64,000 bases of DNA. It comes from Capnocytophaga catalasegens. GTDB taxonomy: Bacteria > Bacteroidota > Bacteroidia > Flavobacteriales > Flavobacteriaceae. The stretch is taken from contig NZ_BPMA01000021.1 of assembly GCF_026005215.1 (NCBI RefSeq), positions 48,801-112,800 of the forward strand, read 5' to 3'. Shown here piece by piece: positions 1 through 9,714 of this stretch. The position numbers were made by a program, and so were the translations under genes. The number at the start of each line of letters is the position of its first letter. Position 1 is the stretch's first letter. The notes below the pieces were generated by a model. That model did no database searches. It saw only the letters and a program-made list of their open reading frames with translations, and was not told where the DNA came from.

Positions 1-253
1 CCTGTTCTCCCCATTTTTTAATCCATTGAAAAACCGTTCCATAGCTGATTTGCAATACTCTACCAATAGCACGAAAACCCATACCTTCCAAATAAAGTTG
101 TAAGGCAAGGCGTTTTTGTTCATCGGTTTTTTCGGTGCAACGCCTCTCTACACTAAAGTGATAATTACAATTTTTACGCTTATAGCGTTGTTTTCCAGCA
201 TTGGTTTTGCCATCTTTGGTAGATTGACTAGATTTACACTTAGGACAAGTCAT
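1..253 (-). CDS. IS1-family-like transposase, N-terminal part (cut by window edge)
   Basis: The 84 visible residues start MTCPKCKSSQSTKDGK and carry CPKC and a later NCNYHF, the N-terminal zinc-finger pattern of IS1-type InsA proteins, followed by a helix-turn-helix region (RAIGRVLQISYGTVFQWIKK) that would bind the element's end. The reading frame is open to base 1, so the catalytic half lies outside the window. A -7 promoter element sits just upstream. The start is the first ATG after that promoter. I could not identify the terminal inverted repeat of the element between this gene and the next, so its exact end is unknown. Family assignment is from motif recognition; other small zinc-finger/HTH transposase families are possible. 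Confidence 0.8.
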   Translation of the reverse strand, partial: MTCPKCKSSQSTKDGKTNAGKQRYKRKNCNYHFSVERRCTEKTDEQKRLALQLYLEGMGFRAIGRVLQISYGTVFQWIKKWGEQ

Positions 254-266
254 TCTTTTTCGGATG

Positions 267-274
267 CAAATATA
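267..274 (-). promoter_or_regulatory. -7 promoter element of the transposase
   Basis: The minus strand reads TATATTTG, an exact match to the Bacteroidota TAnnTTTG element, about 14 bases upstream of the transposase ATG. Confidence 0.5.
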
Positions 275-492
275 ATAAACAATATTTAATTAACAATGCC
301 CATATTTTAAAATTTTACTATTTCTTGGTAAGAGCCTAATTTAACAATCAAAGTGGTATAATTTTATAATCCATTCAACAAAAAATTACTATCACCTTGT
401 GATTGTTATTTTTTCACTTCAATACTGACACTAAATTAAATATTTATAGAACTATTTTTTTTATAATCTTTTTTATCTATAATTTTTTTTAT

Positions 493-1527
493 CTATAATT
501 TTTTATAGTGTTCATCAATATCAGAAGTCAATGTTTTAAGAAATGTAACCACATCTTGAACTTCCTTTTCGGTAAGTTCTTTATTAAGCTGTGTCTTTGC
601 CATAATTTGTACAACTTCTGCTAAATCACTAACTGAACCATCATGAAAGTAAGGTGCTGTTTTTTCAACATTTCTTAAAGCTGGTACTTTGAAGAAATAT
701 TTATCTGATTCTTTGTTGGTAATGTCAAAAAGTCCATTGTCTATTTTTTCACTTTTTGTATACTCCCAATAATTACCAAAAAGCCCAAATTTTTGAAACA
801 TTTGTCCCCCAAGAGTTACTCCCGAATGACAAGTAATACAAGCATTATCAATGAAAGCTTTCAATCCATCTTTTTCTTGTTGATTTAAGGCATTTTCATT
901 TCCATCCAAATAATCATCAAAACGTGATGCAGGATTTAATTTCCTTTCAAAAGCTCCAATAGCATTCGCTATATTTTTAAAAGTTATTGGTTCTTTTTGG
1001 TCAGGATAAACTTCTTTAAAAAGAATTTGATAATCAGCAACTTGCCTTAAACGTTTTTCCAAAAATTCTGCATTTGGTATATTGTGTTCCACAGGATTCA
1101 AAATAGGACCTTCGGCTTGTTCTTCTACATCTTTAGCTCGCCCGTCCCAAAATTGCATTGCGTGAAGACTTGAATGGAAAACTGTTGGTGAATTTCGCCC
1201 TCCTAACTCCTTCGTATCGCCTGGTGATAACGACAAATTATCCACACCAAAAGTTTCCAAATTGTGGCACGAATTACAACTGATGTTCCCTTCCTTTGAC
1301 AATCGAGTATCAAAATACAATTTTTTACCCAAAGCTACTTTTTGCTCTGAAATTTCTTCTGTTGGAAGTGCTGAAACAGATTTGAAAAATGTCTCAGCCT
1401 TTGTTCTCAATTCCGATTTTTCTTCTGTACCAACAACTTGTTCATCAGGTTGTGATGTATTTTTTTTGGTAATGTTATTACACGCCACAAGCAATAATCC
1501 CGAAATAATTAATAAACTTCTTTTCAT
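493..1527 (-). CDS. Dihaem cytochrome c peroxidase (CcpA/MauG family) lipoprotein
   Basis: This 344-residue protein reduces hydrogen peroxide using electrons from cytochrome c in the periplasm. The N-terminus is a lipoprotein signal ending LLLVAC with Cys16 as lipidation site, so it is probably membrane-anchored. Two c-type haem motifs are visible, CNSCH at about 84-88 and CITCH at about 230-234, and the family's C-terminal block VPALRNVEKTAPYFHDGS is present. The length fits bacterial cytochrome c peroxidases. It is transcribed alone. A perfect 22-bp palindrome with an FNR-type core lies upstream, so oxygen-dependent control is likely, as is known for ccp genes elsewhere. A MauG-type function on another substrate cannot be excluded. 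Confidence 0.93.
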   Translation of the reverse strand: MKRSLLIISGLLLVACNNITKKNTSQPDEQVVGTEEKSELRTKAETFFKSVSALPTEEISEQKVALGKKLYFDTRLSKEGNISCNSCHNLETFGVDNLSLSPGDTKELGGRNSPTVFHSSLHAMQFWDGRAKDVEEQAEGPILNPVEHNIPNAEFLEKRLRQVADYQILFKEVYPDQKEPITFKNIANAIGAFERKLNPASRFDDYLDGNENALNQQEKDGLKAFIDNACITCHSGVTLGGQMFQKFGLFGNYWEYTKSEKIDNGLFDITNKESDKYFFKVPALRNVEKTAPYFHDGSVSDLAEVVQIMAKTQLNKELTEKEVQDVVTFLKTLTSDIDEHYKKL

Positions 1528-1550
1528 TATGTAATTTTATTTAGTTTGGG

Positions 1551-1558
1551 CAAAGATA
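1551..1558 (-). promoter_or_regulatory. -7 promoter element of the cytochrome c peroxidase gene
   Basis: The minus strand reads TATCTTTG, matching TAnnTTTG. Transcription would start near 1546, about 20 bases before the ATG. Confidence 0.6.
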
Positions 1559-1576
1559 GTGAAAAAGAAAATATTT

Positions 1577-1598
1577 AAATATGACATATGTCATATTT
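1577..1598. promoter_or_regulatory. 22-bp perfect palindrome, Crp/Fnr-type operator
   Basis: The centre reads ATGACATATGTCAT, i.e. TGAC-N4-GTCA, flanked symmetrically to 11-bp arms. This is the form of sites bound by Fnr-type regulators. Its centre lies about 40 bases upstream of the predicted start of the peroxidase transcript, the usual place for class II activation. A Crp/Fnr regulator gene lies at 8349-9050. Confidence 0.65.
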
Positions 1599-1644
1599 TT
1601 ATTTTTTTATAAAATCATACCTCTAACAACAATCAATTTTATAA

Positions 1645-3378
<1,734 letters not shown>

Positions 3379-3408
3379 ATAATTAGAATTCTATTCGGTC
3401 AAAATATT

Positions 3409-3438
3409 AAAATCTGTACATAATGATACAGATTTTTT
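3409..3438 (+). terminator. Rho-independent terminator after the ABC-F gene
   Basis: A 10-bp stem (AAAATCTGTA pairing with TACAGATTTT) with an 8-base loop is followed by a T run. Confidence 0.7.
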
Positions 3439-3497
3439 ATTTTCAGATATTTTAAAATATTTTTTTTAGAGATTATAAATAGCTCAATTTAATTTTG

Positions 3498-3505
3498 TAT
3501 TTTTG
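3498..3505 (+). promoter_or_regulatory. -7 promoter element of etfBA
   Basis: TATTTTTG matches TAnnTTTG, 28 bases before the etfB start codon. Confidence 0.55.
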
Positions 3506-3532
3506 CCTGCAAAATTAAAATAATATAGATAT

Positions 3533-4279
3533 ATGAATATTTTAGTTTGTATCAATCAAGTACCCGATACAACTTCCAAAATAAACTTAACTGCTGATAC
3601 ATCTGTCTTTGACCCCACAGGAGTTGTCTTTATCGTAAATCCGAGTGACGAATCGGCTCTAACTCGCGCCATACAGTTAAAAGAAAAAATAGGGGCTAGC
3701 ATTACAATCATTCATGTAGGAAAAGCAGATAGCGAACCTACTATGCGTAAAGCATTTGCTACTGGTGCAGATAAAATGATACGTATTGATGTCGAACCTA
3801 CTGATGGTTTTGTTGTTGCCAATGAAATTGCACAAATTCTAAAAAAAGAATCCTTTGACCTTATTCTCTGTGGAAAAGAATCTCTTGATTATCACGGAGG
3901 TATGGTGGGTGGTTTATTAGCAACGCTAGCAAATATACACTTTGTAGATGATGTAACTTCAATAGAAATTGAAAATAATCAAGCACGCGTAGAACGTGAA
4001 ACTGATGGAGGAAAATCAATCCTAAGTGTGCCACTTCCTCTACTGGTTGCTGTTCAAAAGGAACTAATTGCTGATAATGAACTTCGCATTCCGAATATTC
4101 GCAATATTATGGCAGCTCGACAAGCTCCAATTGAAGTAGTAAGCGCTATCAATGAATCTGCACAGATACAAACGCTACATCTAGAAAAACCTACTCCAAA
4201 AGATGCTATCAAAATGATTGATGCCAATAATCTTGATGAACTCATTGATGAGCTACATAATGTTAAAAAATTATTCTAA
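3533..4279 (+). CDS. etfB: Electron transfer flavoprotein beta subunit
   Basis: The 248-residue protein begins MNILVCINQVPDTTSK, the standard start of EtfB/FixA proteins, and contains the LCGKESLDYHGGMVGGLLA block of the nucleotide-binding fold. With EtfA it forms the soluble heterodimer that passes electrons from acyl-CoA and other dehydrogenases to ETF-quinone oxidoreductase. The beta subunit usually binds AMP. It is followed 46 bases later by etfA on the same strand, forming a two-gene operon with a promoter upstream of etfB and a terminator after etfA. Length is normal for the family. Confidence 0.95.
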   Translation: MNILVCINQVPDTTSKINLTADTSVFDPTGVVFIVNPSDESALTRAIQLKEKIGASITIIHVGKADSEPTMRKAFATGADKMIRIDVEPTDGFVVANEIAQILKKESFDLILCGKESLDYHGGMVGGLLATLANIHFVDDVTSIEIENNQARVERETDGGKSILSVPLPLLVAVQKELIADNELRIPNIRNIMAARQAPIEVVSAINESAQIQTLHLEKPTPKDAIKMIDANNLDELIDELHNVKKLF

Positions 4280-4325
4280 TTCAAAAGATATCCAATATTA
4301 TCTTTTGTAAAAAAATTAACATAAA

Positions 4326-5267
4326 ATGATATTAGTATATACCGAATTTGAAAACGGAACGTTCAAAAAAAGTGCTTTGGAACTAATTTCCTATGCCAAA
4401 GCACTTACCAAAGATACCAAACAGGTAGTTGCTCTTACCATTAACGCTACTGGGAATTCCATATTAAGCCAATACGGAGCAAATAAAATTATTTCTGTTA
4501 ATAATCCTAAACTGAACGAATTTACAGCACAAGCATATGCTGCTACAATGTTACAAGTTGCCGAAAAAGAAAACGCAGACACTATTGTGTTAAGCACTTC
4601 ACCTAATGCTCGATACATTGCTCCTATTTTAGCAATACGTTGGGGCGGAGCTTATTTGTCTAATGTTACTTCATTACCTATTGAAAAATGCTTTAAAAAG
4701 ACGTTATTTGCAAGTAAAGCTATCGGAAATATTACAACTTCTTGTTCAAAAAAAGTAATTTCTCTATCAGGCAATGCTTTTGGAGTACACGAAAATCCTG
4801 TTCCTCCACAAATCATTGATTTTGAACCTGAACTTCCTGAGGATTTATTTGCAATAAAAACACTTGAAAATCACAAAAATAAAGGAAAAATATCCATAAC
4901 AGAAGCCTCTATCGTTGTATCAGGAGGTCGAGGACTAAAAGCTGCTGAAAATTGGTATATCATTGAAGAACTTGCCGATGTATTAGGTGCTGCAACTGCC
5001 TGTACAAAACCTGTTTCTGATATGGGTTGGCGTCCACATAGTGAACACGTAGGACAAACTGGAAAACCTGTCGCTTGCGACTTGTATATTGCTATTGGTA
5101 TATCGGGTGCTATACAACACTTGGCAGGAGTTCATAATTCCAAAGTAAAAGTCGTTATCAATTCTGACCCCGAAGCACCTTTTTTTAAAGCAGCAGATTA
5201 TGGTATTGTGGGAGATGCTTTTGATGTTGTTCCGAAATTGATAGAAAAAATCAAACTATTAAATTAA
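4326..5267 (+). CDS. etfA: Electron transfer flavoprotein alpha subunit
   Basis: This 313-residue FAD-binding subunit partners EtfB. The C-terminal FAD domain is clear: VSGGRGLKAAENW, then DMGWRPHSEHVGQTGK, GISGAIQHLAG and NSDPEAPFFKAADYGIVGD, all hallmark EtfA/FixB blocks. The N-terminal half (about 1-180) resembles the beta subunit fold. It lies 46 bases behind etfB and is the last gene before a strong terminator. No dehydrogenase or ETF-quinone oxidoreductase gene is adjacent, so the partner enzymes are encoded elsewhere. Confidence 0.95.
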   Translation: MILVYTEFENGTFKKSALELISYAKALTKDTKQVVALTINATGNSILSQYGANKIISVNNPKLNEFTAQAYAATMLQVAEKENADTIVLSTSPNARYIAPILAIRWGGAYLSNVTSLPIEKCFKKTLFASKAIGNITTSCSKKVISLSGNAFGVHENPVPPQIIDFEPELPEDLFAIKTLENHKNKGKISITEASIVVSGGRGLKAAENWYIIEELADVLGAATACTKPVSDMGWRPHSEHVGQTGKPVACDLYIAIGISGAIQHLAGVHNSKVKVVINSDPEAPFFKAADYGIVGDAFDVVPKLIEKIKLLN

Positions 5268-5307
5268 CTAATTATTTATTGCCATAATAAATTAGATTTT
5301 TAGTTAG

Positions 5308-5332
5308 AGCAAGGATAATTCCTTGCTTTTTT
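5308..5332 (+). terminator. Rho-independent terminator after etfA
   Basis: AGCAAGGA and TCCTTGCT form an 8-bp stem with a TAAT loop, followed by a T run. Confidence 0.8.
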
Positions 5333-5340
5333 CGTTTATC

Positions 5341-5867
5341 TTCAATTAAACCTATCTAAATTTTAACTTGCTCAATAATAAAATAAAAAAACGAATACAT
5401 ATAACAAAATGAAATACTTTTGAAATGAAAAATATTACCTCTGAAATATAACGAAATATCTTTGAGGTAAAAAATATTATCTAAAAGGTCTAACAAAATA
5501 TCTTTGAAATAAAAAATATCATCTAAAAGGTCTAACAAAATATCTTTGAGATAAAAAATATCATCTAAAAGATCTAACAAAATACCTTTGAGATAAAAAA
5601 TATCATCTAAAAGATCTAACAAAATACCTTTGAGATAAAAAATATTACTTAAAAGAGTAAACCGAACATCAAAAATGTATAACAGAATATCTAAAAGATG
5701 CAACGAAACATTAAAAAGACTATTCGAAAAGTATTGCAGATATTTTGAAAGATTGAAAAGATAAAACTGAATCTGTTTAAGATATTTTGGAATATTAAAA
5801 AGTAAAAAATAAAATTTGTCTAAATTTTTTTGTAAAGCAAAAGTTTAAGCGTTTTTATTCTCGCTTA
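5341..5867. other. Gene-free AT-rich intergenic stretch holding a 42-bp repeat array
   Basis: Between the etfBA terminator and the 3' end of the convergent copper ATPase gene there is no convincing gene. The middle holds the tandem array described separately. The right part (about 5713-5867) is purine-rich low-complexity sequence. A 115-codon frame open on the minus strand (5356-5703) simply follows the 42-bp period and gives 14-residue hydrophobic repeats (ILLDLLDDIFYLK type); it has no promoter element that I can see and I do not call it a gene. Confidence 0.6.
5419..5712 (+). repeat. 42-bp tandem repeat array, each unit with a TAnnTTTG octamer
   Basis: Units begin TTTGAGATAAAAAATATC at 5419, 5461, 5503, 5545, 5587 and 5629, with a badly decayed unit at 5671. 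The units at 5545 and 5587 are identical; the outer ones diverge. At each junction the plus strand reads TACTTTTG, TATCTTTG or TACCTTTG (5415, 5457, 5499, 5541, 5583, 5625), exact matches to the Bacteroidota -7 promoter octamer. No TTG -33 element is visible at the usual distance. There are no unique spacers, so this is not a CRISPR array. Confidence 0.9.
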
Positions 5868-8261
5868 TTACTTCAATTTTTGTCCTGCCCAATTGGTTGC
5901 CAACGTTGTGAAAAGAACTATGCTTATAGAACTTATTGGCATCAGAATTGCAGCCACAACAGGAGATAATTTTCCCATAATAGCCAAGGTAATACCAATA
6001 ATATTATAACACAACGAAAGCGCAAAACTAAATTTGATAATAATGAGTGATTTCTTACTAAGTATCAAAAATAAATCCATTTTATTCAGTACATTAGCAT
6101 CCATTATTCCATCACAAGCTGGAGAAAACACATTGATATTTTCCGATACCGAAATACCTACATTACTCTGTTTGAGAGCACCAGCATCGTTCAATCCATC
6201 ACCAATCATAAGCACTTTTTGGTTACTCTCTTGTAAAGAAACAATGTGTTGAAGTTTATCATCAGGTTTTTGGTTAAAAAACAACTGTGTTTTAGATGGA
6301 AGTGTTCTTGACAGATATGATTGCTCACTTTGGTTATCTCCTGACAGAATAGAAAGTTGATAATTAGGGGCAAGTCGTTCAAAAAGTTGTTTTATGCCTT
6401 TTCGATATGAATTTTGAATAATGTATTTACCTTTGTAATTGCCATTTATCGCAATATATACGGCTGTTTCGAATGTATTTTGTGGAGTTTGTATTCCTAC
6501 AAAATTGGCAGAGCCAACCTTAATCGTATTTTCATCAAAAGTTGCTATTATCCCTTTGCCACTAATTTCTTCAAAATGAGAAAGGGATAAAAATGTTTCT
6601 TCTTCAATCGTTTGATAAAGCTGCCGACTTAGCGGATGATTAGAGTTACGAAGTGTGTTTTTAAGAAGTTGTATTTCTTTATGACTTAAAGTCGTTCCTT
6701 CGTAACTAATTTTATTTTTGTTAGAAGCTGTTATGGTTCCTGTTTTATCAAAAAGAATTGATTGAATTTGAGCCATTTGCTCAATAATATTGGTATTTTT
6801 TAGGTATAACTTGTTTTTTCCGAAAATTCGCAACATATTTCCCAAAGTGAAGGGAGCTGACATTGCCAAAGCACACGGACAGGCAATAATAAGAATGGCT
6901 GTAAAAACATTGAAAGCCTGTTTTACATCAATAAAATACCAGAAAATCAAAGCTATAAACGAAATAATTAAAATACTGATAGTAAAGTATTTACTAATTT
7001 TATCTGTAAGTGTTTTTACTCCTTCAAACTTATCTTTCTGGAAGATTTCGTTGCTCCAAAGTTGTGTTAAGTAACTTTGTGAAACATTTTTTATTGCTTC
7101 AATTTCAATAGCCGTTCCTTTTTGTTTTCCTCCCGCAAAGAGTTTATCTCCACTTACTTTTTCCACAGCATCAGATTCGCCTGTTACAAAGCTATAGTCA
7201 ATATGAGCTTTACCTTTTAGCAAAATAGCATCAACAGGGATAAGTTCTTCATTACGAATAAGCAAGCGATCTTTTTCTTGAATATCATATACTTGTATGC
7301 TTTCTTCGCTGCCATCGGGGTGTAATTTAGTAATCCCAATGGGGAAATAACTTTTATAATCTCGTTCAAAAGATAAAAAATTATACGTTTTCTGTTGAAA
7401 AAATTTGCCAATTAACAAGAAAAAAACAAGACCATTCATACTATCCCAGAAACCTTGTCCTGAGTCGGTTACTATATCATAAACACTACGTAAAAACATA
7501 GCCAAAATACCTAAAGCCAAAGGAATATCAATATTTAAAATCTTGGAACGTATCCCTTTATATGCCGAAACAAAATAATCTGATGCCGAATACAAAAGTA
7601 CAGGCAATGATAAGAAAAAAGATAACCAACGGAAAAAATATTTGTATTGATTGAGCCAAAACTCATCATTCTCAAAATATTCAGGAAAAGAAAAAAGCAT
7701 TACGTTACCAAAGGCAAATCCGGCTACGCCCAATTTGTATATCAAGGTTTTATCTTGCTTTTTGATTTCTTTTTTCTGATAATCGTCAAGACTAATATAT
7801 GGAGCATATCCTATATGTGAAAGTAATAAGACCAATTCTTTGAGTGAGAGTTTGTCCGATTGATAGGTAATACGAACACTTTTCTCGGGAAAATTAACAA
7901 TCGAATGAATAACGTTTTTATTGAGTTTTTGCAAATTTTCCAACACCCAAATACACGAGCTACAATGTATATGCGGAATGTATAACGATACAATTTGTCG
8001 ATTAGCATCATCAAACTCTAACAACTTGGTTACTATTTTATAATTATCCAAAAAAGCATATTTTTCGGAAGAATTTTCAGGGCGACTTCCCGGAGATTTT
8101 TCTAAAATATAGTAGCTCTCCAAGTTATTTTCAGACAAAATTTCATACACCATTTTACAACCTAAGCAACAAAAATGCTTGTCATCAATCGTAATAGCAG
8201 ATGCGTTTTTGTCACATTCATTTCCGCAATGGAAACAAGTTTGCAAATTATTACTTTCCAT
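5868..8261 (-). CDS. ccoI: Copper-translocating P1B-type ATPase, CcoI/FixI-like
   Basis: The 797-residue protein starts with a cysteine-rich metal-binding region (CFHCGNEC at 9-16, CCLGCKMVYEIL at 31-42) and an HMA domain with CSSC at 100-103. It then has paired membrane helices, the actuator TGES (360-363), the transmembrane CPC metal site at 461-463, the phosphorylated Asp505 in DKTGTIT, the HP motif (SNHPLS) and GDGLND. This arrangement is that of the Bacteroidota ATPases that supply copper to cbb3 oxidases. No ccoS or ccoNOP gene is adjacent, which is unusual. It is divergent from a Crp/Fnr regulator, with an FNR-like box between. A more general copper exporter role is the alternative. 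Confidence 0.9.
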   Translation of the reverse strand: MESNNLQTCFHCGNECDKNASAITIDDKHFCCLGCKMVYEILSENNLESYYILEKSPGSRPENSSEKYAFLDNYKIVTKLLEFDDANRQIVSLYIPHIHCSSCIWVLENLQKLNKNVIHSIVNFPEKSVRITYQSDKLSLKELVLLLSHIGYAPYISLDDYQKKEIKKQDKTLIYKLGVAGFAFGNVMLFSFPEYFENDEFWLNQYKYFFRWLSFFLSLPVLLYSASDYFVSAYKGIRSKILNIDIPLALGILAMFLRSVYDIVTDSGQGFWDSMNGLVFFLLIGKFFQQKTYNFLSFERDYKSYFPIGITKLHPDGSEESIQVYDIQEKDRLLIRNEELIPVDAILLKGKAHIDYSFVTGESDAVEKVSGDKLFAGGKQKGTAIEIEAIKNVSQSYLTQLWSNEIFQKDKFEGVKTLTDKISKYFTISILIISFIALIFWYFIDVKQAFNVFTAILIIACPCALAMSAPFTLGNMLRIFGKNKLYLKNTNIIEQMAQIQSILFDKTGTITASNKNKISYEGTTLSHKEIQLLKNTLRNSNHPLSRQLYQTIEEETFLSLSHFEEISGKGIIATFDENTIKVGSANFVGIQTPQNTFETAVYIAINGNYKGKYIIQNSYRKGIKQLFERLAPNYQLSILSGDNQSEQSYLSRTLPSKTQLFFNQKPDDKLQHIVSLQESNQKVLMIGDGLNDAGALKQSNVGISVSENINVFSPACDGIMDANVLNKMDLFLILSKKSLIIIKFSFALSLCYNIIGITLAIMGKLSPVVAAILMPISSISIVLFTTLATNWAGQKLK

Positions 8262-8290
8262 AGTTTACAAATATCCTAACTATTTTAATG

Positions 8291-8298
8291 CAAAAATA
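8291..8298 (-). promoter_or_regulatory. -7 promoter element of the copper ATPase gene
   Basis: The minus strand reads TATTTTTG. It abuts the FNR-like palindrome at 8298-8311, so a bound regulator would overlap this promoter. Confidence 0.5.
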
Positions 8299-8311
8299 TG
8301 ATAAATATCAT
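8298..8311. promoter_or_regulatory. FNR-box-like operator in divergent promoter region
   Basis: ATGATAAATATCAT has the form TGAT-N4-ATCA, the core of an FNR box. It lies between the divergent copper ATPase and Crp/Fnr genes, upstream of both predicted -7 elements, so it could mediate autoregulation and control of the ATPase. Confidence 0.6.
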
Positions 8312-8321
8312 AAATATTATA

Positions 8322-8329
8322 TATATTTG
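8322..8329 (+). promoter_or_regulatory. -7 promoter element of the Crp/Fnr gene
   Basis: TATATTTG matches TAnnTTTG, 19 bases before the ATG at 8349. It shows that an in-frame start at 8298 is upstream of the transcript and not used. Confidence 0.6.
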
Positions 8330-8348
8330 CCTCATATTTACAATAAAA

Positions 8349-9050
8349 ATGACAGAAAAACTAATCAATATCGAATGCAAAGATTGTAGTGCATACGAAA
8401 AAGGTATATTAAAGTCTCTTGAAATGAATAAGTTACAAGAGTTAGTATCGTGTAAAAATTCGTATTCCATAAAGAAGGGAACTATTATTTTTGAAGAAGG
8501 AGATATGCTCACAGGAGTATATTGTATAAAAGAAGGTGTTTGCAAATTGACCAAACTTAGCCTCAACGGAAAAAATCAAATTGTCCGTTTTGTTAAAAAA
8601 GGAGATATACTCGGTCAATATAATATCGTTGGGAAACAGGCAGCTAATCTCACAGCAACAGCACTCAAAGATATGAAAATTTGCTTTATTCCCAAAGAAC
8701 AAATACTAACTTCATTTGCTGAAAATCCAAATTTTTCAACAGAAATCATAAGAGAAATGAGTGCTAAACTGCAAAAAGCTGATAATATTATCGTTGATTT
8801 GGCTCAAAAAAATGTAAAACAACGCCTTGCCGATACACTCTTATTTCTAAAAGAAACCTTTGGAGAAGATACACAAGGTTACATTGATATTCAGCTTTCT
8901 CGTGAGGAAATAGCCAATATTGTTGGTACAGCTACCGAATCGCTAATACGTATGCTCTCTGAGTTTTCCAAAAACAAATACATAGAAACCCACTGTAAAT
9001 ATATCAAAATTCTTGATCAAGCCAAGCTAAAACGTGTTTCTGTTGGTTAA
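8349..9050 (+). CDS. Crp/Fnr family transcriptional regulator
   Basis: The 233-residue protein has a cyclic-nucleotide-binding-type beta barrel (about 30-120), a dimerisation helix (about 125-160) and a C-terminal helix-turn-helix (about 182-203, SREEIANIVGTATESLIRML). The recognition helix keeps the Glu and Arg that contact TGA half-sites in Crp/Fnr proteins. The N-terminus has Cys10 and Cys13, with further Cys at 35, 59, 65 and 112, so an Fnr-like iron-sulphur cluster is possible but not shown. Its neighbour is a CcoI-type ATPase and an FNR-like box lies in the shared promoter. The start at 8349 follows the promoter. Its signal (oxygen, NO or nucleotide) cannot be told from sequence. Confidence 0.9.
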   Translation: MTEKLINIECKDCSAYEKGILKSLEMNKLQELVSCKNSYSIKKGTIIFEEGDMLTGVYCIKEGVCKLTKLSLNGKNQIVRFVKKGDILGQYNIVGKQAANLTATALKDMKICFIPKEQILTSFAENPNFSTEIIREMSAKLQKADNIIVDLAQKNVKQRLADTLLFLKETFGEDTQGYIDIQLSREEIANIVGTATESLIRMLSEFSKNKYIETHCKYIKILDQAKLKRVSVG

Positions 9051-9054
9051 AATT

Positions 9055-9708
9055 TTAAGGATTTTTCTTGATCCATTCGCGGAATGAATAAAAATTTTGT
9101 GGAGAAACACTATGCCCTACGGGAAATTCTTCATAAGTAAAATCAATATTCAAATTTTGTAAAAAAGGTACAGATTCTCTCGCCCATTCAATTGGAATTA
9201 CTTGGTCAGAAGCTCCATGTGAGAGGTATATTTTCAGTTGTGAAAAATCATTTTGAGAGAAATTACTATCTAACATTGAAGATTCTATATAGCCACTAAG
9301 TCCAACTACTCGATGTACTTTATCAGGAAAAGAAAGAGCAATAGAAAGACTTAAAATACAGCCTTGACTAAACCCCAACAACGTTACATTATCTCTATCT
9401 AAGTCATAAGAATTACAAATTTGGTCAATGAATGTAAGTATCTGTCCTTGCGAGGTTTTGGCTTGAACAATATCACACCAACGTTCCGAATACAAATCAA
9501 TAGCGTACCAAGCATATCCAAAATCTGACAGCGGATAAGGGGCTTGTACCGAAACAATAACATATTGCTCGGGAAGTTCTTCGGCAAACGAAAACAAATC
9601 TTCTTTATTGCTTCCATATCCGTGAATCATTACTATCACAGGCGATTTACCTTCCTGAGGAACTATTTTAGCAGGGCGTAGTAAATAATCTAATGAAAAA
9701 ACTTGCAT
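9055..9708 (-). CDS. Alpha/beta hydrolase, phospholipase/carboxylesterase family
   Basis: A 217-residue cytoplasmic serine hydrolase of the carboxylesterase/phospholipase 2 type. The nucleophile elbow is GFSQG (about 117), the Asp lies in HGASDQVIP and the His in VGHSVSP, completing the triad; the oxyanion-hole region is MIHGYGSNKEDL. There is no signal peptide. It starts 6 bases after the stop of the dihydroorotase homologue and is co-transcribed with it. Its 3' end is four bases from that of the convergent Crp/Fnr gene. The substrate is unknown. Confidence 0.88.
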   Translation of the reverse strand: MQVFSLDYLLRPAKIVPQEGKSPVIVMIHGYGSNKEDLFSFAEELPEQYVIVSVQAPYPLSDFGYAWYAIDLYSERWCDIVQAKTSQGQILTFIDQICNSYDLDRDNVTLLGFSQGCILSLSIALSFPDKVHRVVGLSGYIESSMLDSNFSQNDFSQLKIYLSHGASDQVIPIEWARESVPFLQNLNIDFTYEEFPVGHSVSPQNFYSFREWIKKNP

Positions 9709-9714
9709 TATATT

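Noticed and set aside
391-403. Hairpin ATCAC-CTT-GTGAT as terminator of the peroxidase gene
   Set aside because: Five-bp stem about 90 bases from the stop, with only a modest T run; too weak to call.
254-492. Terminal inverted repeat of the IS1-like element
   Set aside because: I searched this gap for a pair-able end but the other end of the element is outside the window, so no repeat can be confirmed.
5356-5703. Minus-strand open frame of 115 codons with 14-residue hydrophobic repeats
   Set aside because: It is a by-product of the 42-bp tandem repeat (a multiple of three); no promoter or conserved protein look, and it decays where the repeat decays.
5419-5712. CRISPR array
   Set aside because: Units are contiguous with no unique spacers between repeats, and no cas genes are present. 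The same holds for 52707-52823.
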